A stretch of DNA of 64,000 bases from Akkermansia muciniphila (GTDB taxonomy: Bacteria > Verrucomicrobiota > Verrucomicrobiia > Verrucomicrobiales > Akkermansiaceae): positions 496,001 to 560,000 of the forward strand of contig NZ_CP156688.1 of the NCBI RefSeq assembly GCF_040616545.1, in the 5' to 3' direction. This document shows, piece after piece, positions 54,529-62,697 of the stretch. Position 1 is the stretch's first letter. Every line of letters starts with the position of its first letter. The notes beneath the pieces were generated by a model. It saw only the letters and a program-made list of their open reading frames with translations, was not told where the DNA came from and made no database searches. A program made the translations under genes and the position numbers.

Positions 54529-55170
54529 TCAGCGCAGGCGTTCCAGAAGGGCGTCAATATCCATGAAATCCTGCCCATGGATCAGCTCTCCGAGAATGGG
54601 CGCATCGGAAAACTCCTCCACCATGCTCCTGTTCGTCACGCAGGCGGTATCCCACTCATCCTTCACGTTATTGAACACAATGCCCAGGCATTCCAGGCCG
54701 CGCGCCTTGATCGCATTCAGCGTCAGCAGGGCATGGTTGATGGCCCCCAGCTTGTTGCCGATCACCAGCAGGACGGGCAGCTTGTAATCCGCCGCCAGGT
54801 CGCTGAAATTACGTCCGGGGCCGATGGGGACTTCCCAGCCGCCTACCCCTTCCACCAGCACGCACTCATGAGCCGTGGCCAGGGCCTCATAGCCGCGGCG
54901 GATGGCGTCCTCATCCACCGCCGTATTCTCCAGCCGTGCGGCCACATAAGGGCACGTGGCGTTCTTCAGGAAAACGGGATTCAGCTGGTCCAGCGTCAGG
55001 CCTTCCGGTCCGGCTTCACGCAAAAGGCGCGCATCCTGCCTGTCTCCGCAGGCCACAGGCTTGAACCCTGCGGCATTAATTCCCGCTTCTCTCAGGGCCT
55101 TGACAATCAGGCAGCTCACGTAAGTCTTGCCTACTTCCGTATCCGTTCCGGTAACAATGAAATTCCTCAT
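54529..55170 (-). CDS. bioD: Dethiobiotin synthetase
   Basis: ATP-dependent ring closure of diaminopelargonate to dethiobiotin in biotin synthesis. The ATG at 55170 gives MRNFIVTGTDTEVGKTYVSC with the P-loop GTDTEVGKT; ATG 55182 adds four residues. FKPVACG, VEGVGGWEVPI and NNVKDEW are conserved positions. No other bio gene is in the window. It follows the cdaA-microprotein pair by 15 bp, so co-transcription is possible. Confidence 0.93.
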   Translation of the reverse strand: MRNFIVTGTDTEVGKTYVSCLIVKALREAGINAAGFKPVACGDRQDARLLREAGPEGLTLDQLNPVFLKNATCPYVAARLENTAVDEDAIRRGYEALATAHECVLVEGVGGWEVPIGPGRNFSDLAADYKLPVLLVIGNKLGAINHALLTLNAIKARGLECLGIVFNNVKDEWDTACVTNRSMVEEFSDAPILGELIHGQDFMDIDALLERLR

Positions 55171-55184
55171 ATCAATATTCAATT

Positions 55185-55337
55185 TCAGGGATGGGACCTT
55201 CTGATCTCCTCAAGCTGCCCCCGTGTGGACACGCCGTCGGGAGTGGTCACCCAGTGATTGATAAAAGACCAGATGATCACGGCCAGCACCAGGCAGAACA
55301 GCTTGGCCGGCCAGTTAAGCAATAGCAGTTTTTTCAT
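55185..55337 (-). CDS. CdaR/YbbR-like membrane microprotein, 50 residues
   Basis: A short gene overlapping the cdaA end by 23 bp and stopping 15 bp before bioD. It has 50 residues: a basic-then-hydrophobic start (MKKLLLLNWPAKLF), one transmembrane helix (about 11-29) and a 20-residue polar tail (VTTPDGVSTRGQLEEIRRSHP). The N-terminus matches the pattern N-W-x-x-K-L-x-x-L-x-L-A-x-x-x-W seen at the start of YbbR/CdaR proteins, the membrane partner of CdaA, but all YbbR domains are missing. It could anchor or regulate CdaA; coding is supported by the overlap and the family-like start. Confidence 0.65.
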   Translation of the reverse strand: MKKLLLLNWPAKLFCLVLAVIIWSFINHWVTTPDGVSTRGQLEEIRRSHP

Positions 55338-56106
55338 TGGAAGAAGAAATATTCAGCAGTTCTTCAAGGCGTCCCTTCAACTGTTCCGGCGTCAGGTTGC
55401 GTTCCAGCTTGCCGCCCACGGCCAGGGCGATGGCTCCCGTTTCCTCGGACACCACCACCACCACGCAGTCGCTCTCCTCGGACATGCCTACGCCCGCCCG
55501 GTGGCGCAGCCCCAGGGTGCGGTCGCTCATCTCCTTCTGGGAGACCGGGAACACGCAGGCGGCGGCGGAAATGCGGTCGCCGGAAATCACCACGCCCCCG
55601 TCGTGCAGGGCCGTCTTGGTATGGAAAATCGTCAGGGCCAGTTCAGGAGAAAAAATGGCGTCCAGCTTCACGCCGGAATCTTCAATGGGCTTCATGCTGA
55701 TGCTCCGCTCAAAGGCGAACAGGGCGCCGAACCGCTGGTTGGAAAGCTTGCTCACCGCCTTGCAGAAATTGTCCAGGAAATCCACCCGCTGGAGCTTGGC
55801 GAAGGAGGAGAAAAACGGATGGCTGCCCAGCTTCGCCAGCCCCACGCGCAGCTCCGGCTGGAAAATCACCACCAGCGCCAGCGCCAGGCCAGGGGCGAAA
55901 ATGCGCGTCAGTATCCATGAAATCACGTTCAACTGGAAGAAAAAGGCCAGCACCACCAGGGCCAGGAAGCAGGCGAACAGCCCCACCATGATGCGCGCGC
56001 CGCGCGTCGCGTGGAAAGCGCGGTAAATCTGGTACAGGAATACCCACAGGATGAAAATTTCAACGATCGCCCGGAGCGCATCCTTGATCATAATCCAGTC
56101 CCACAT
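55315..56106 (-). CDS. cdaA: Diadenylate cyclase (c-di-AMP synthase), CdaA type
   Basis: Makes cyclic di-AMP from two ATP. The ATG at 56106 gives a 263-residue protein with three N-terminal membrane helices (about 10-85) and the cytoplasmic DAC domain. The RHR motif is intact (LGLRHRAGVGMSEES) but the usual D-G-A motif reads D-G-G (LHDGGVVISGDR). A promoter with -10 TAGCTT 7 nt before this ATG supports the start. It is followed by an overlapping CdaR-like microprotein, then bioD. Confidence 0.92.
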   Translation of the reverse strand: MWDWIMIKDALRAIVEIFILWVFLYQIYRAFHATRGARIMVGLFACFLALVVLAFFFQLNVISWILTRIFAPGLALALVVIFQPELRVGLAKLGSHPFFSSFAKLQRVDFLDNFCKAVSKLSNQRFGALFAFERSISMKPIEDSGVKLDAIFSPELALTIFHTKTALHDGGVVISGDRISAAACVFPVSQKEMSDRTLGLRHRAGVGMSEESDCVVVVVSEETGAIALAVGGKLERNLTPEQLKGRLEELLNISSSNEKTAIA

Positions 56107-56113
56107 GCGCAAC

Positions 56114-56142
56114 AAGCTACACAACAACCCGCATGATTGCAA
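56114..56142 (-). promoter_or_regulatory. cdaA promoter
   Basis: On the minus strand TTGCAA (56142-56137), 17 bp spacer, TAGCTT (56119-56114), 7 nt before the cdaA ATG at 56106, predicting a leaderless mRNA. Confidence 0.45.
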
Positions 56143-56362
56143 TACCGATCCTCTCCCGCAAACAATCACGGGGGATGCGGCGCAGGACGTTTGGGAAAAA
56201 ATACCGGCGTTTGGGAAAGCAAAGACGGAAAGGGCCGCACGGCGCAGGTACCTTCAGGTTGCAAGCCCTACGGAAGCAAAAACTGGAGCATTCCTGGGCT
56301 TAACACGGAGGACCCGAAAATCCGCAAGATAAACAGAGTAGGAAAAACAAAAAAACATATTC

Positions 56363-57346
56363 ATGAGCAATATTTTGACAACAGCTAAAATAGGATTTGA
56401 ATTCACCTTTGAATGTGATCCTCGGAATCCCCAGCTCTGGAGCTATGGCAATTGGACCCAGTCCATTAAGAACGAAGAAGCTATCACACACGAGCTGAAG
56501 GGCAGATACATGACCTTCGTAGACGGACTCGTGGGACGTCTAGGCTTACAGAATGAAGGAACTGAAAAAAACGGCAAATTCGGCGAACCCATTTATCAGT
56601 TGAACTTTATGGATGAATCCGCTCCCTTCTGGATAACCACCAGCCTTGACCCCGGAGTCATTGAAATACAGACGCAGCCTGTAACCTTTCCGGAAATTAC
56701 CGGTCCTCTGAGTAATAATTTTGACTCCTTATTCACTGCATTGACGGATCTCGGTTTCCGGGCCGGTGACGGAGGCGGCCATATCAATGTGGATTACGAA
56801 ACGGGATTTAACAACAACTTTCCGCTGGCCGTCAATACATTGATCGCAACTGAAGAAAGGTACCGCGAGCTGCACGACGGCAACAGCCGGTATGCTCCTT
56901 TAATAGATTCCGGGAATGACAAAAAGGATCCATTTCTTTCAAGTAACAGGATACAAGCCACAGCGACGCCCAATAAACCATGGGAGGCAACGGCAAAGAA
57001 AGACAACATGGAAGACCGTTTCCCCTCCTGGTTTTCACATGTCGGCAGCAGCGTTAGGACTCCCCAGCAATTCAGGGAGAAACACGCTGCATGGTTATTT
57101 CAACATCCTACCTGGACACAGTTCCAGCATGACGTCAGCAAACAATTCGGCCCTTACTTGGACAGTATTGACTGCGCCCTGCATTATCAGGCAATCAACA
57201 TCGAACATCTATTCGAAGCGGATGAAAACGTCCGGAGGATGGAATTCAGGTTCTTTAAGTCCCAAAAAGACATGCATGACATTGAGGAGGGAATTCGTTT
57301 GATTGATGAACTGGTGGCCGCGGCTGAGCGAAAACTCCGGTCATAA
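56363..57346 (+). CDS. Amidoligase-like protein (glutamine synthetase/GCS fold), AT-rich
   Basis: A 327-residue protein whose pattern fits the GS-like amidoligase fold: an N-terminal E-x-x-x-E strand (GFEFTFE), VIEIQTQP, GGGHINVDY and the late arginine strand VRRMEFRFF, the positions that bind metal and ATP in that superfamily. These enzymes make amide (often isopeptide) bonds; the substrates here are unknown. The gene is visibly richer in A/T than neighbours, lacks any obvious partner gene (such as a glutamine amidotransferase or ATP-grasp) and stands alone between cdaA and the M28 gene. Horizontal origin is likely. The family call is by motif only. Confidence 0.5.
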   Translation: MSNILTTAKIGFEFTFECDPRNPQLWSYGNWTQSIKNEEAITHELKGRYMTFVDGLVGRLGLQNEGTEKNGKFGEPIYQLNFMDESAPFWITTSLDPGVIEIQTQPVTFPEITGPLSNNFDSLFTALTDLGFRAGDGGGHINVDYETGFNNNFPLAVNTLIATEERYRELHDGNSRYAPLIDSGNDKKDPFLSSNRIQATATPNKPWEATAKKDNMEDRFPSWFSHVGSSVRTPQQFREKHAAWLFQHPTWTQFQHDVSKQFGPYLDSIDCALHYQAINIEHLFEADENVRRMEFRFFKSQKDMHDIEEGIRLIDELVAAAERKLRS

Positions 57347-57439
57347 GCTGGCCCATCGTTCCAGGCCCGTTGAAGAAGCGTCCTTTCCTGTTCATGGACA
57401 GACGCAAAACCAAATAGAACCCGGCCGGGCGCATTGAAG

Positions 57440-57467
57440 TTGTCACCACAGGGGAGAATGCTATAAA
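57440..57467 (+). promoter_or_regulatory. Promoter of the M28 peptidase gene
   Basis: TTGTCA (57440-57445), 16 bp spacer, TATAAA (57462-57467). The ATG at 57474 is 6 nt past the -10. GGGAGC fills that gap but is too close to act as a normal ribosome-binding site. Confidence 0.6.
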
Positions 57468-57473
57468 GGGAGC

Positions 57474-58460
57474 ATGAAGCTCCGGGTTTATCTCTCTCTA
57501 TTTTCCGCCCTGGCCATTCTCACCATCTCCACGGGTTGCATCATTTCCCACTGCACCACCCCCGCGGACGGCGGCGCTCCCGCCGCTGCCGTCCGCCCGG
57601 GGCTGGAGCAGGAGCTGAAAAAGGACGTCCGCTACCTGTCCAAAGACTGCCACCCGCGCCCGGCGGGGTATGAAAAGAACCAGGCCAGGGCGGTCCAATA
57701 CATCGCCCGGTCCCTGGCGGGCTCGGGAGCCACGGTCACGTACCAGCCTTTCACGGCGGACAAACGCACCTTCGTCAACGTCAGCGCCGTTTTCCCCGGT
57801 AAATCCGCCAAAAGAATCATCGTAGGCGCGCATTACGACACCTGCGGAGACACGCCCGGAGCGGATGACAACGCCAGCGGCGTGGCCGGCCTGCTGGCCC
57901 TGGGGCGCATGCTCAAGGGCGTCTCCCCCCACTGCACCATTGAGCTTATCGCGTATGCCAATGAGGAACCACCCTACTTCGGCACGGAACAGATGGGCAG
58001 CGCACAGCACGCCCGGAAACTCTATACGGAGCAGATAGGGGTGAAAGCCATGATCTGCCTGGAAATGATCGGCTACTTCTCGGACAAGGAAAACAGCCAG
58101 TCCTACCCCGCCGCGGGCATGGGCGCCCTGTATCCGGACAAGGGGGACTTCATCGCCATCGTCGGCAACTGGGACAGCGTCAGGCTGGCGCGTACCATCC
58201 AGAAAAACATGCAGGCCTTCCTTCCCACCGTCCGCCTGAACCTGCCGGAAATCAAGGGCATGTGCATGGACTTCTCCGACCACCGCAACTTCTGGGCCAA
58301 AGACCTGCCCGCCGTCATGATTACGGACACCTCCTTCTTCCGGAACCCGAACTACCACCAGCCCGGAGACCTGCCGGAAACGCTGGACTACGCCTGCATG
58401 GCGCAGGTGGTCCGGGGCGTGCACCAAGCCGTGCTGCATCTGGCGCAAGACGGCAAATAA
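57474..58460 (+). CDS. M28-family metallopeptidase lipoprotein
   Basis: A 328-residue binuclear zinc aminopeptidase-type enzyme. A lipoprotein signal ends ISTGC. Zinc ligands follow the M28 order: H and D in VGAHYDTCGDTPGADDNASG, general base and ligand in ANEEPP, a later Asp (CMDFSDHRNF) and the C-terminal His of NYHQPGDL. It is preceded by the promoter at 57440 and runs into the convergent LolD-like gene (36 bp gap). Substrate unknown. Confidence 0.92.
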   Translation: MKLRVYLSLFSALAILTISTGCIISHCTTPADGGAPAAAVRPGLEQELKKDVRYLSKDCHPRPAGYEKNQARAVQYIARSLAGSGATVTYQPFTADKRTFVNVSAVFPGKSAKRIIVGAHYDTCGDTPGADDNASGVAGLLALGRMLKGVSPHCTIELIAYANEEPPYFGTEQMGSAQHARKLYTEQIGVKAMICLEMIGYFSDKENSQSYPAAGMGALYPDKGDFIAIVGNWDSVRLARTIQKNMQAFLPTVRLNLPEIKGMCMDFSDHRNFWAKDLPAVMITDTSFFRNPNYHQPGDLPETLDYACMAQVVRGVHQAVLHLAQDGK

Positions 58461-58496
58461 AACGGAGAGATAAAAAACTCCCCGGAACGGACAGCC

Positions 58497-59150
58497 TCAA
58501 ACGGCGTTTCCGTCCATGATCGTGATGATGCGGTCTCCCCGGCGGGCCAGGTGCTCGTCATGCGTCACGATCACCAGCGTCTTGCGGGACTCGTCCGCCA
58601 GGCCGAACAACAGGTCCAGCACCTCCGCGCCGTTCTTCCGGTCCAGATTGCCGGTAGGTTCATCCGCAAAAATAATCGGGGCGTCATTCGCCAGCGCGCG
58701 GGCGATTGCCACGCGCTGCTGCTCCCCGCCGCTCAGCTCGCTGGGCAGATGGTTCAGGCGGTGGGAGAGGCCCACGCGCTCCATCAGCTCCGTCACGTAT
58801 TCCACGCGCGGCCTCCTGCCAATGGAGGAGGCCAGGCAAGCGTTTTCCAGCGCCGTCAGCTCCGGCATCAGCAGGTAATTCTGGAAAATGAACCCCATGT
58901 TCCGGTTCCGGAACACGGACCGCGCCGTGGCGGACAAGGCGTAAATATCCGTGCCGTCAATCGTCACGGTCCCCTGCTGGGGCGTTTCCAGCCCGGCCAG
59001 CGTGTACATCAGCGTGGTCTTTCCGGCTCCGCTGGGGCCGCACAGGAACACCTTTTCCCCGGCGGCGATGTGCAGGTCCACCCCGTGCAGAATTTCAATG
59101 GACTTCTTGCCGATGGAATAGCTGCGGTGGAGGTTGGCGGCGGTAATCAC
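58497..59150 (-). CDS. LolD/MacB-type ABC transporter ATPase, no adjacent permease
   Basis: A 217-residue ATPase with Walker A GPSGAGKTT, Q-loop FIFQNYLL, signature LSGGEQQR, Walker B IIFADEPTG and switch His in VTHDEH. The type energises LolCDE lipoprotein export or MacB/FtsX-like extrusion. No FtsX-like permease lies next to it: panC is upstream on the same strand and M28 is convergent. Its membrane partner must be elsewhere. Confidence 0.9.
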   Translation of the reverse strand: MITAANLHRSYSIGKKSIEILHGVDLHIAAGEKVFLCGPSGAGKTTLMYTLAGLETPQQGTVTIDGTDIYALSATARSVFRNRNMGFIFQNYLLMPELTALENACLASSIGRRPRVEYVTELMERVGLSHRLNHLPSELSGGEQQRVAIARALANDAPIIFADEPTGNLDRKNGAEVLDLLFGLADESRKTLVIVTHDEHLARRGDRIITIMDGNAV

Positions 59151-59179
59151 GGGCGCAGTATAAGGGAATCCGTACGGGA

Positions 59180-60025
59180 TTAAAGTTCTATGTTGTCAAT
59201 AAGACGCACGTCGCCGAAATAGACGGCTGCGGCCATCAGGGCCGGATTCCGGTTCTCCGCCAGCGGCTGCATGGTCTCCGCATCCACAATCTCCAGATAA
59301 TCGATGCGCGTGCCGGGCACCGCCTCAATCATGGCGGCGGCATGCTCCTTCACCGCTTGCACATCCGTTCCGGCGCGGAACTCCTCCCGGGCCTGAAGCA
59401 TGGCCTTCCGTATCACCACGGCCTGTTCCTTCTGCTCCGGCGTCAGCCGGGCGTTCCGGGAGGAATAGGCCAGGCCGTTCCCGTGCCTCACGATCTCCGC
59501 CCCGTGGATGTGCACCGGAAAATCCAGGTCACGCACCATGCGGCGGATAATCGCCAGCTGCTGGTAATCCTTTTTGCCGAAAATGGCATCCGTAGGCTGC
59601 ACCAGGTTGAACAGCTTGGCAAGCACCGTACAGACGCCGGAAAAATGCCCGGGACGGGAGGCTCCGCACAGGGTGGCGGATAAACAGCCCTCCTCCACGG
59701 TGATGCTGCGCTCCCCGGCATACATCTCCTCGGGAGCGGGGGAAAACACGTAATCCACGCCCGCGCCCTCGCACACTTCCAAATCCTTTTCAGGGGTGCG
59801 GGGATAGGTCTGGAGGTCGGAGGAATTATTGAACTGGATGGGGTTGACGAAAATGCTGGCCACCACCACGCCGTCTTCTCCCGCCAGCTTGCGGGCCTGT
59901 TCCAGCAGGGCGCGGTGCCCGTCGTGGAGGGCTCCCATCGTGGGAACCAGAACCACATGGTCATGCTTGCGGTGGTGCTTCAGCAGGGCGCCCTTTAACT
60001 GGGCCTTGGTGGAAAATGTTTGCAT
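59180..60025 (-). CDS. panC: Pantothenate synthetase
   Basis: Joins pantoate and beta-alanine with ATP. From ATG 60025 it is 281 residues (MQTFSTKAQLKGA). It has the HIGH-like motif PTMGALHDGH, FVNPIQFNNSSDLQTYPRT, FGKKDYQQL and the KMSKS-like SSRNARLTPE. It lies upstream of the LolD-like ATPase by 29 bp and divergent from ompH. A TTGAAC box exists upstream but its -10 is weak. Confidence 0.95.
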   Translation of the reverse strand: MQTFSTKAQLKGALLKHHRKHDHVVLVPTMGALHDGHRALLEQARKLAGEDGVVVASIFVNPIQFNNSSDLQTYPRTPEKDLEVCEGAGVDYVFSPAPEEMYAGERSITVEEGCLSATLCGASRPGHFSGVCTVLAKLFNLVQPTDAIFGKKDYQQLAIIRRMVRDLDFPVHIHGAEIVRHGNGLAYSSRNARLTPEQKEQAVVIRKAMLQAREEFRAGTDVQAVKEHAAAMIEAVPGTRIDYLEIVDAETMQPLAENRNPALMAAAVYFGDVRLIDNIEL

Positions 60026-60081
60026 GCGCTTAAAGTGGCCCCATGATGACAAAAGTTCAATCCTGAAATATACCTAGAAGA

Positions 60082-60109
60082 TTGACGCATGTTTTTCCGC
60101 ATGTAAACT
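60082..60109 (+). promoter_or_regulatory. Promoter of ompH-lpxD
   Basis: TTGACG (60082-60087), 16 bp spacer, TAAACT (60104-60109). Transcription would start near 60116, giving about 20 nt of leader to the ATG at 60136. Confidence 0.6.
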
Positions 60110-60135
60110 GGCAAAGTCAGAAGACGCTAAAAATT

Positions 60136-60771
60136 ATGAGATTCTTCAAAACAGCATTATGTGTATCCGCTGCAATGGCATTGAGCGCCACTGCCAACGC
60201 CGAGCTGAAAGTAGCAACGGTGGACGTGCAGAAACTCTTTGCCGATTACTATAAAACCCATGAAGCCCAAGCTGAAGTGGACAAGGCCGCCCAGACCGTG
60301 CAGGAAACCAACAACACCCGCGCGGAAACCATCAAGAAGATGGAAGCGGACTTCAATGACATGGTCAAGAAGCTTCAGGACCCCATGCTGAATGAAAAGG
60401 ACAAAAAGGAACTGGAACAGAAAGCCCAGATCAAGCGTCAGGAAGTCATTGCGCTGGAACAGGAACGCCGCGGCTTCGTGGAACGCCAGCTCAAATCCCT
60501 CCAGGAACAGATGAAGGTGCGCTCCACCAAGATCATGGGTGAAATCACCAAGATCACGGAAGGCATCGCCACCAAGGGAAATTATGACCTTGTTCTGGAC
60601 AAGAGCGCCCAGGCCCTCCGTTCCAACCAGGTCTTCGTCTACACGAAGCCCAGCATGGACATCACCCCCACCGTGATGAAGGAACTCAACAAGGACGCCC
60701 CCAAGGGCTTTGACCCCACCAAGAAAAAGACCCCGGCCGTTCCTGCCGCTCCCGCGGCCCCGGCCAACTAA
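60136..60771 (+). CDS. OmpH/Skp-family periplasmic chaperone
   Basis: A 211-residue secreted protein with signal MRFFKTALCVSAAMALSATANA and a long coiled-coil tentacle region (about 40-150) typical of Skp, which holds unfolded outer-membrane proteins. The C-terminus has an Ala/Pro-rich tail. It is followed by lpxD after 39 bp, the conserved OmpH-LpxD neighbourhood of diderm bacteria. BamA would normally be upstream but is absent; the neighbour here is panC. Confidence 0.85.
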   Translation: MRFFKTALCVSAAMALSATANAELKVATVDVQKLFADYYKTHEAQAEVDKAAQTVQETNNTRAETIKKMEADFNDMVKKLQDPMLNEKDKKELEQKAQIKRQEVIALEQERRGFVERQLKSLQEQMKVRSTKIMGEITKITEGIATKGNYDLVLDKSAQALRSNQVFVYTKPSMDITPTVMKELNKDAPKGFDPTKKKTPAVPAAPAAPAN

Positions 60772-60810
60772 CCCTTGACATTACCCCCGGGAAGGCGGAA
60801 TCATACTCCC

Positions 60811-61848
60811 ATGAAGCTTACACTTGAAGCCGTGGCCGCCCTTACCGGGGGAAAAATCCTTTCAGGCGACCCCGAACTGGCTGTGTTCGGGGTCGCTTCC
60901 CTTCTCGACGCCACCCGTGAGGAAGCCTCCTTCCTCGGCAATGAGAAATACTTCCAGGACTTTCTGCACACCTCCGCAGGAATCGTCCTGGTGCCGCCGG
61001 GTCTGCCCGCCTACCCGGAAAACACCGCCTTTGTGGAAGTGGACAACCCTTCCATGGCGTTCAACGCCCTGGTGAAATACTTCATGGCCTCCGCCTACCG
61101 GTTCGCCCCCGGCATTCATCCCACGGCCATCATTGACCCCTCCGCCAGCTTCAACCCGGATAAAATCCATGTGGGGGCTTATACCTGCATCGGCGCGCAC
61201 TGCGTGATCGGGGACGGTACGGACATCGGCAACGGCTGCGACATCGGGGACGGCGTCACGATGGGGGAAAACTGCCGCCTGTACGCCCGTGTCACCGTCC
61301 GTGAACGCTGCAAGCTCGGCAGCCGTGTGACCATCCAGCCCGGAGCCGTCATCGGGTCCGACGGATTCGGCTTCCTGATGGGGGACAATGGCCGCTACGT
61401 GGGCATTGACCAGGTGGGCATCGTGGAACTGGGGGATGACGTGGACGTAGGCGCCAACACCACCATTGACCGCGCCAGGTTTGGCCGCACCATCGTGGGG
61501 GAAGGCACCAAGATTGACAACCTGATCCAGCTCGGCCACAACGTCGTCGTCGGTAAACACTGCGTCATTGCCGCCCAAACAGGCATCGCGGGCAGCACCA
61601 AGGTTGGCGACTATGCCACCATCGCCGCACAGGTCGGCATCTCCGGCCACCTTAAAATCGGTTCAAAATCCATCATGGGCGCAAAAACGGGAGTCATCGC
61701 GGACATTCCGGAAAACGTCACCTACTGGGGCTTCCCGGCATCCCCGTTCAGGGACGCCAGCCGGCAATACGCCTGCCTCAGAAAGCTTCCGGCACTGATC
61801 AAGGAATTCAATGCCCTCAAGAAGGGCCTGGAAAACCCGGGCAAGTAA
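60811..61848 (+). CDS. lpxD: UDP-3-O-acylglucosamine N-acyltransferase
   Basis: Third acylation step of lipid A synthesis. From ATG 60811 it is 345 residues: an N-terminal uridine-binding domain, a left-handed beta-helix of hexapeptide repeats (GAYTCIGAHCVIGDGTDIG) and the catalytic His in IQLGHNVVVG. YWGFPASPFR is conserved near the C-terminal helix. It indicates that the organism makes lipopolysaccharide-like lipid A. Confidence 0.96.
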   Translation: MKLTLEAVAALTGGKILSGDPELAVFGVASLLDATREEASFLGNEKYFQDFLHTSAGIVLVPPGLPAYPENTAFVEVDNPSMAFNALVKYFMASAYRFAPGIHPTAIIDPSASFNPDKIHVGAYTCIGAHCVIGDGTDIGNGCDIGDGVTMGENCRLYARVTVRERCKLGSRVTIQPGAVIGSDGFGFLMGDNGRYVGIDQVGIVELGDDVDVGANTTIDRARFGRTIVGEGTKIDNLIQLGHNVVVGKHCVIAAQTGIAGSTKVGDYATIAAQVGISGHLKIGSKSIMGAKTGVIADIPENVTYWGFPASPFRDASRQYACLRKLPALIKEFNALKKGLENPGK

Positions 61849-61873
61849 CGGACCTGCCGGCGCCGGAAAACCT

Positions 61874-61907
61874 GCGTGCCTCCCGTCTCTGGAAGGCGCG
61901 CCTTTTT
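61874..61907 (+). terminator. Terminator of lpxD
   Basis: GCGTGCCT (61874-61881) pairs with AGGCGCGC (61894-61901), one G-U, followed by CTTTTT. It just touches the end of the convergent permease gene. Confidence 0.75.
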
Positions 61908-62697
61908 ACGCCTGCCCCGTCCCCCAGCGGCGGTGCAGGAACCGTTCCAGCGGGGAAAACAGAATCTTGTCAGATAAAAGGCCGATCACTACGATCACGA
62001 ACATGATGCCCACCACCTGGTTCATCGCGTTCAGCTCACGCCCATAATGCAGGAGCTGCCCCAGGCCGAACCCGGTCAGAATGGGCACGAAGATTTCCGC
62101 CGCCATCAGGGAGCGCCACGCAAAGGCCCAGCCCTGCTTCATGCCGCTCACCACAAACGGGGCGGAAGCGGGCAGAGTCACGTGAATCAGGCAGTAAAAG
62201 GGCCCCGCGCCCATCGTGCGCGCCGCCCGGGCGTAAATGGGCGGCACATTCCGCATGCCGTTGGCCGTCGCCAGAATCACGGACCACAGCGTCCCCATGA
62301 TCACCACGAACAGCATGGCCCCCTCCGTCTGGCCGAACCACAGGGTAGCCAGCGGAACCCAGCACACGCTGGGAAGGGCCTGAAACCCCAGAGAAACCAG
62401 CCCCAGGGTATTTTGAATCAACTGGAAGCGGGAGCACAGCATGCCCAGCGGAATACCCATGACAAGCCCTATTCCGTACCCCATGACCAGCCTCTTCACG
62501 GTAATCCAGGAAGACTCTTCCAGAGACCCGTCCATGAAGGAAGAGCGCAAATACTCCCACACCTCAAGCGGAGAGGGAAACAAATAGGGCTTCCACACCT
62601 TCTGGTCGCTCAAATACTGCCATACCCAGATCACGAGGATGAAGAATACGAGCGAACATCCATGGGCCGCCCACTTGGACCATTTGTGCCTGTTCAT
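61906..62697 (-). CDS. SsuC/TauC-type ABC transporter permease
   Basis: A 263-residue permease with about six transmembrane helices and an EAA loop (RAARTMGAGPFYCLIHVTLPA). It belongs to the nitrate/sulfonate/taurine importer family. It overlaps the ATPase gene by 4 bp (ATGA), and the ATPase in turn overlaps the binding protein, a classic ssuA-B-C type unit. Confidence 0.88.
   Translation of the reverse strand: MNRHKWSKWAAHGCSLVFFILVIWVWQYLSDQKVWKPYLFPSPLEVWEYLRSSFMDGSLEESSWITVKRLVMGYGIGLVMGIPLGMLCSRFQLIQNTLGLVSLGFQALPSVCWVPLATLWFGQTEGAMLFVVIMGTLWSVILATANGMRNVPPIYARAARTMGAGPFYCLIHVTLPASAPFVVSGMKQGWAFAWRSLMAAEIFVPILTGFGLGQLLHYGRELNAMNQVVGIMFVIVVIGLLSDKILFSPLERFLHRRWGTGQA

Noticed and set aside
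56137-56388. 83-codon frame before the amidoligase-like gene
   Set aside because: It overlaps the start of that gene, has no motif and no conserved neighbour; the two TTTGGGAAA direct repeats (56190, 56210) make the translation look structured.
60776-60810. TTGACA directly upstream of lpxD as a second promoter
   Set aside because: The only -10-like hexamer (CATACT) is 21 bp away, too far for a standard promoter.
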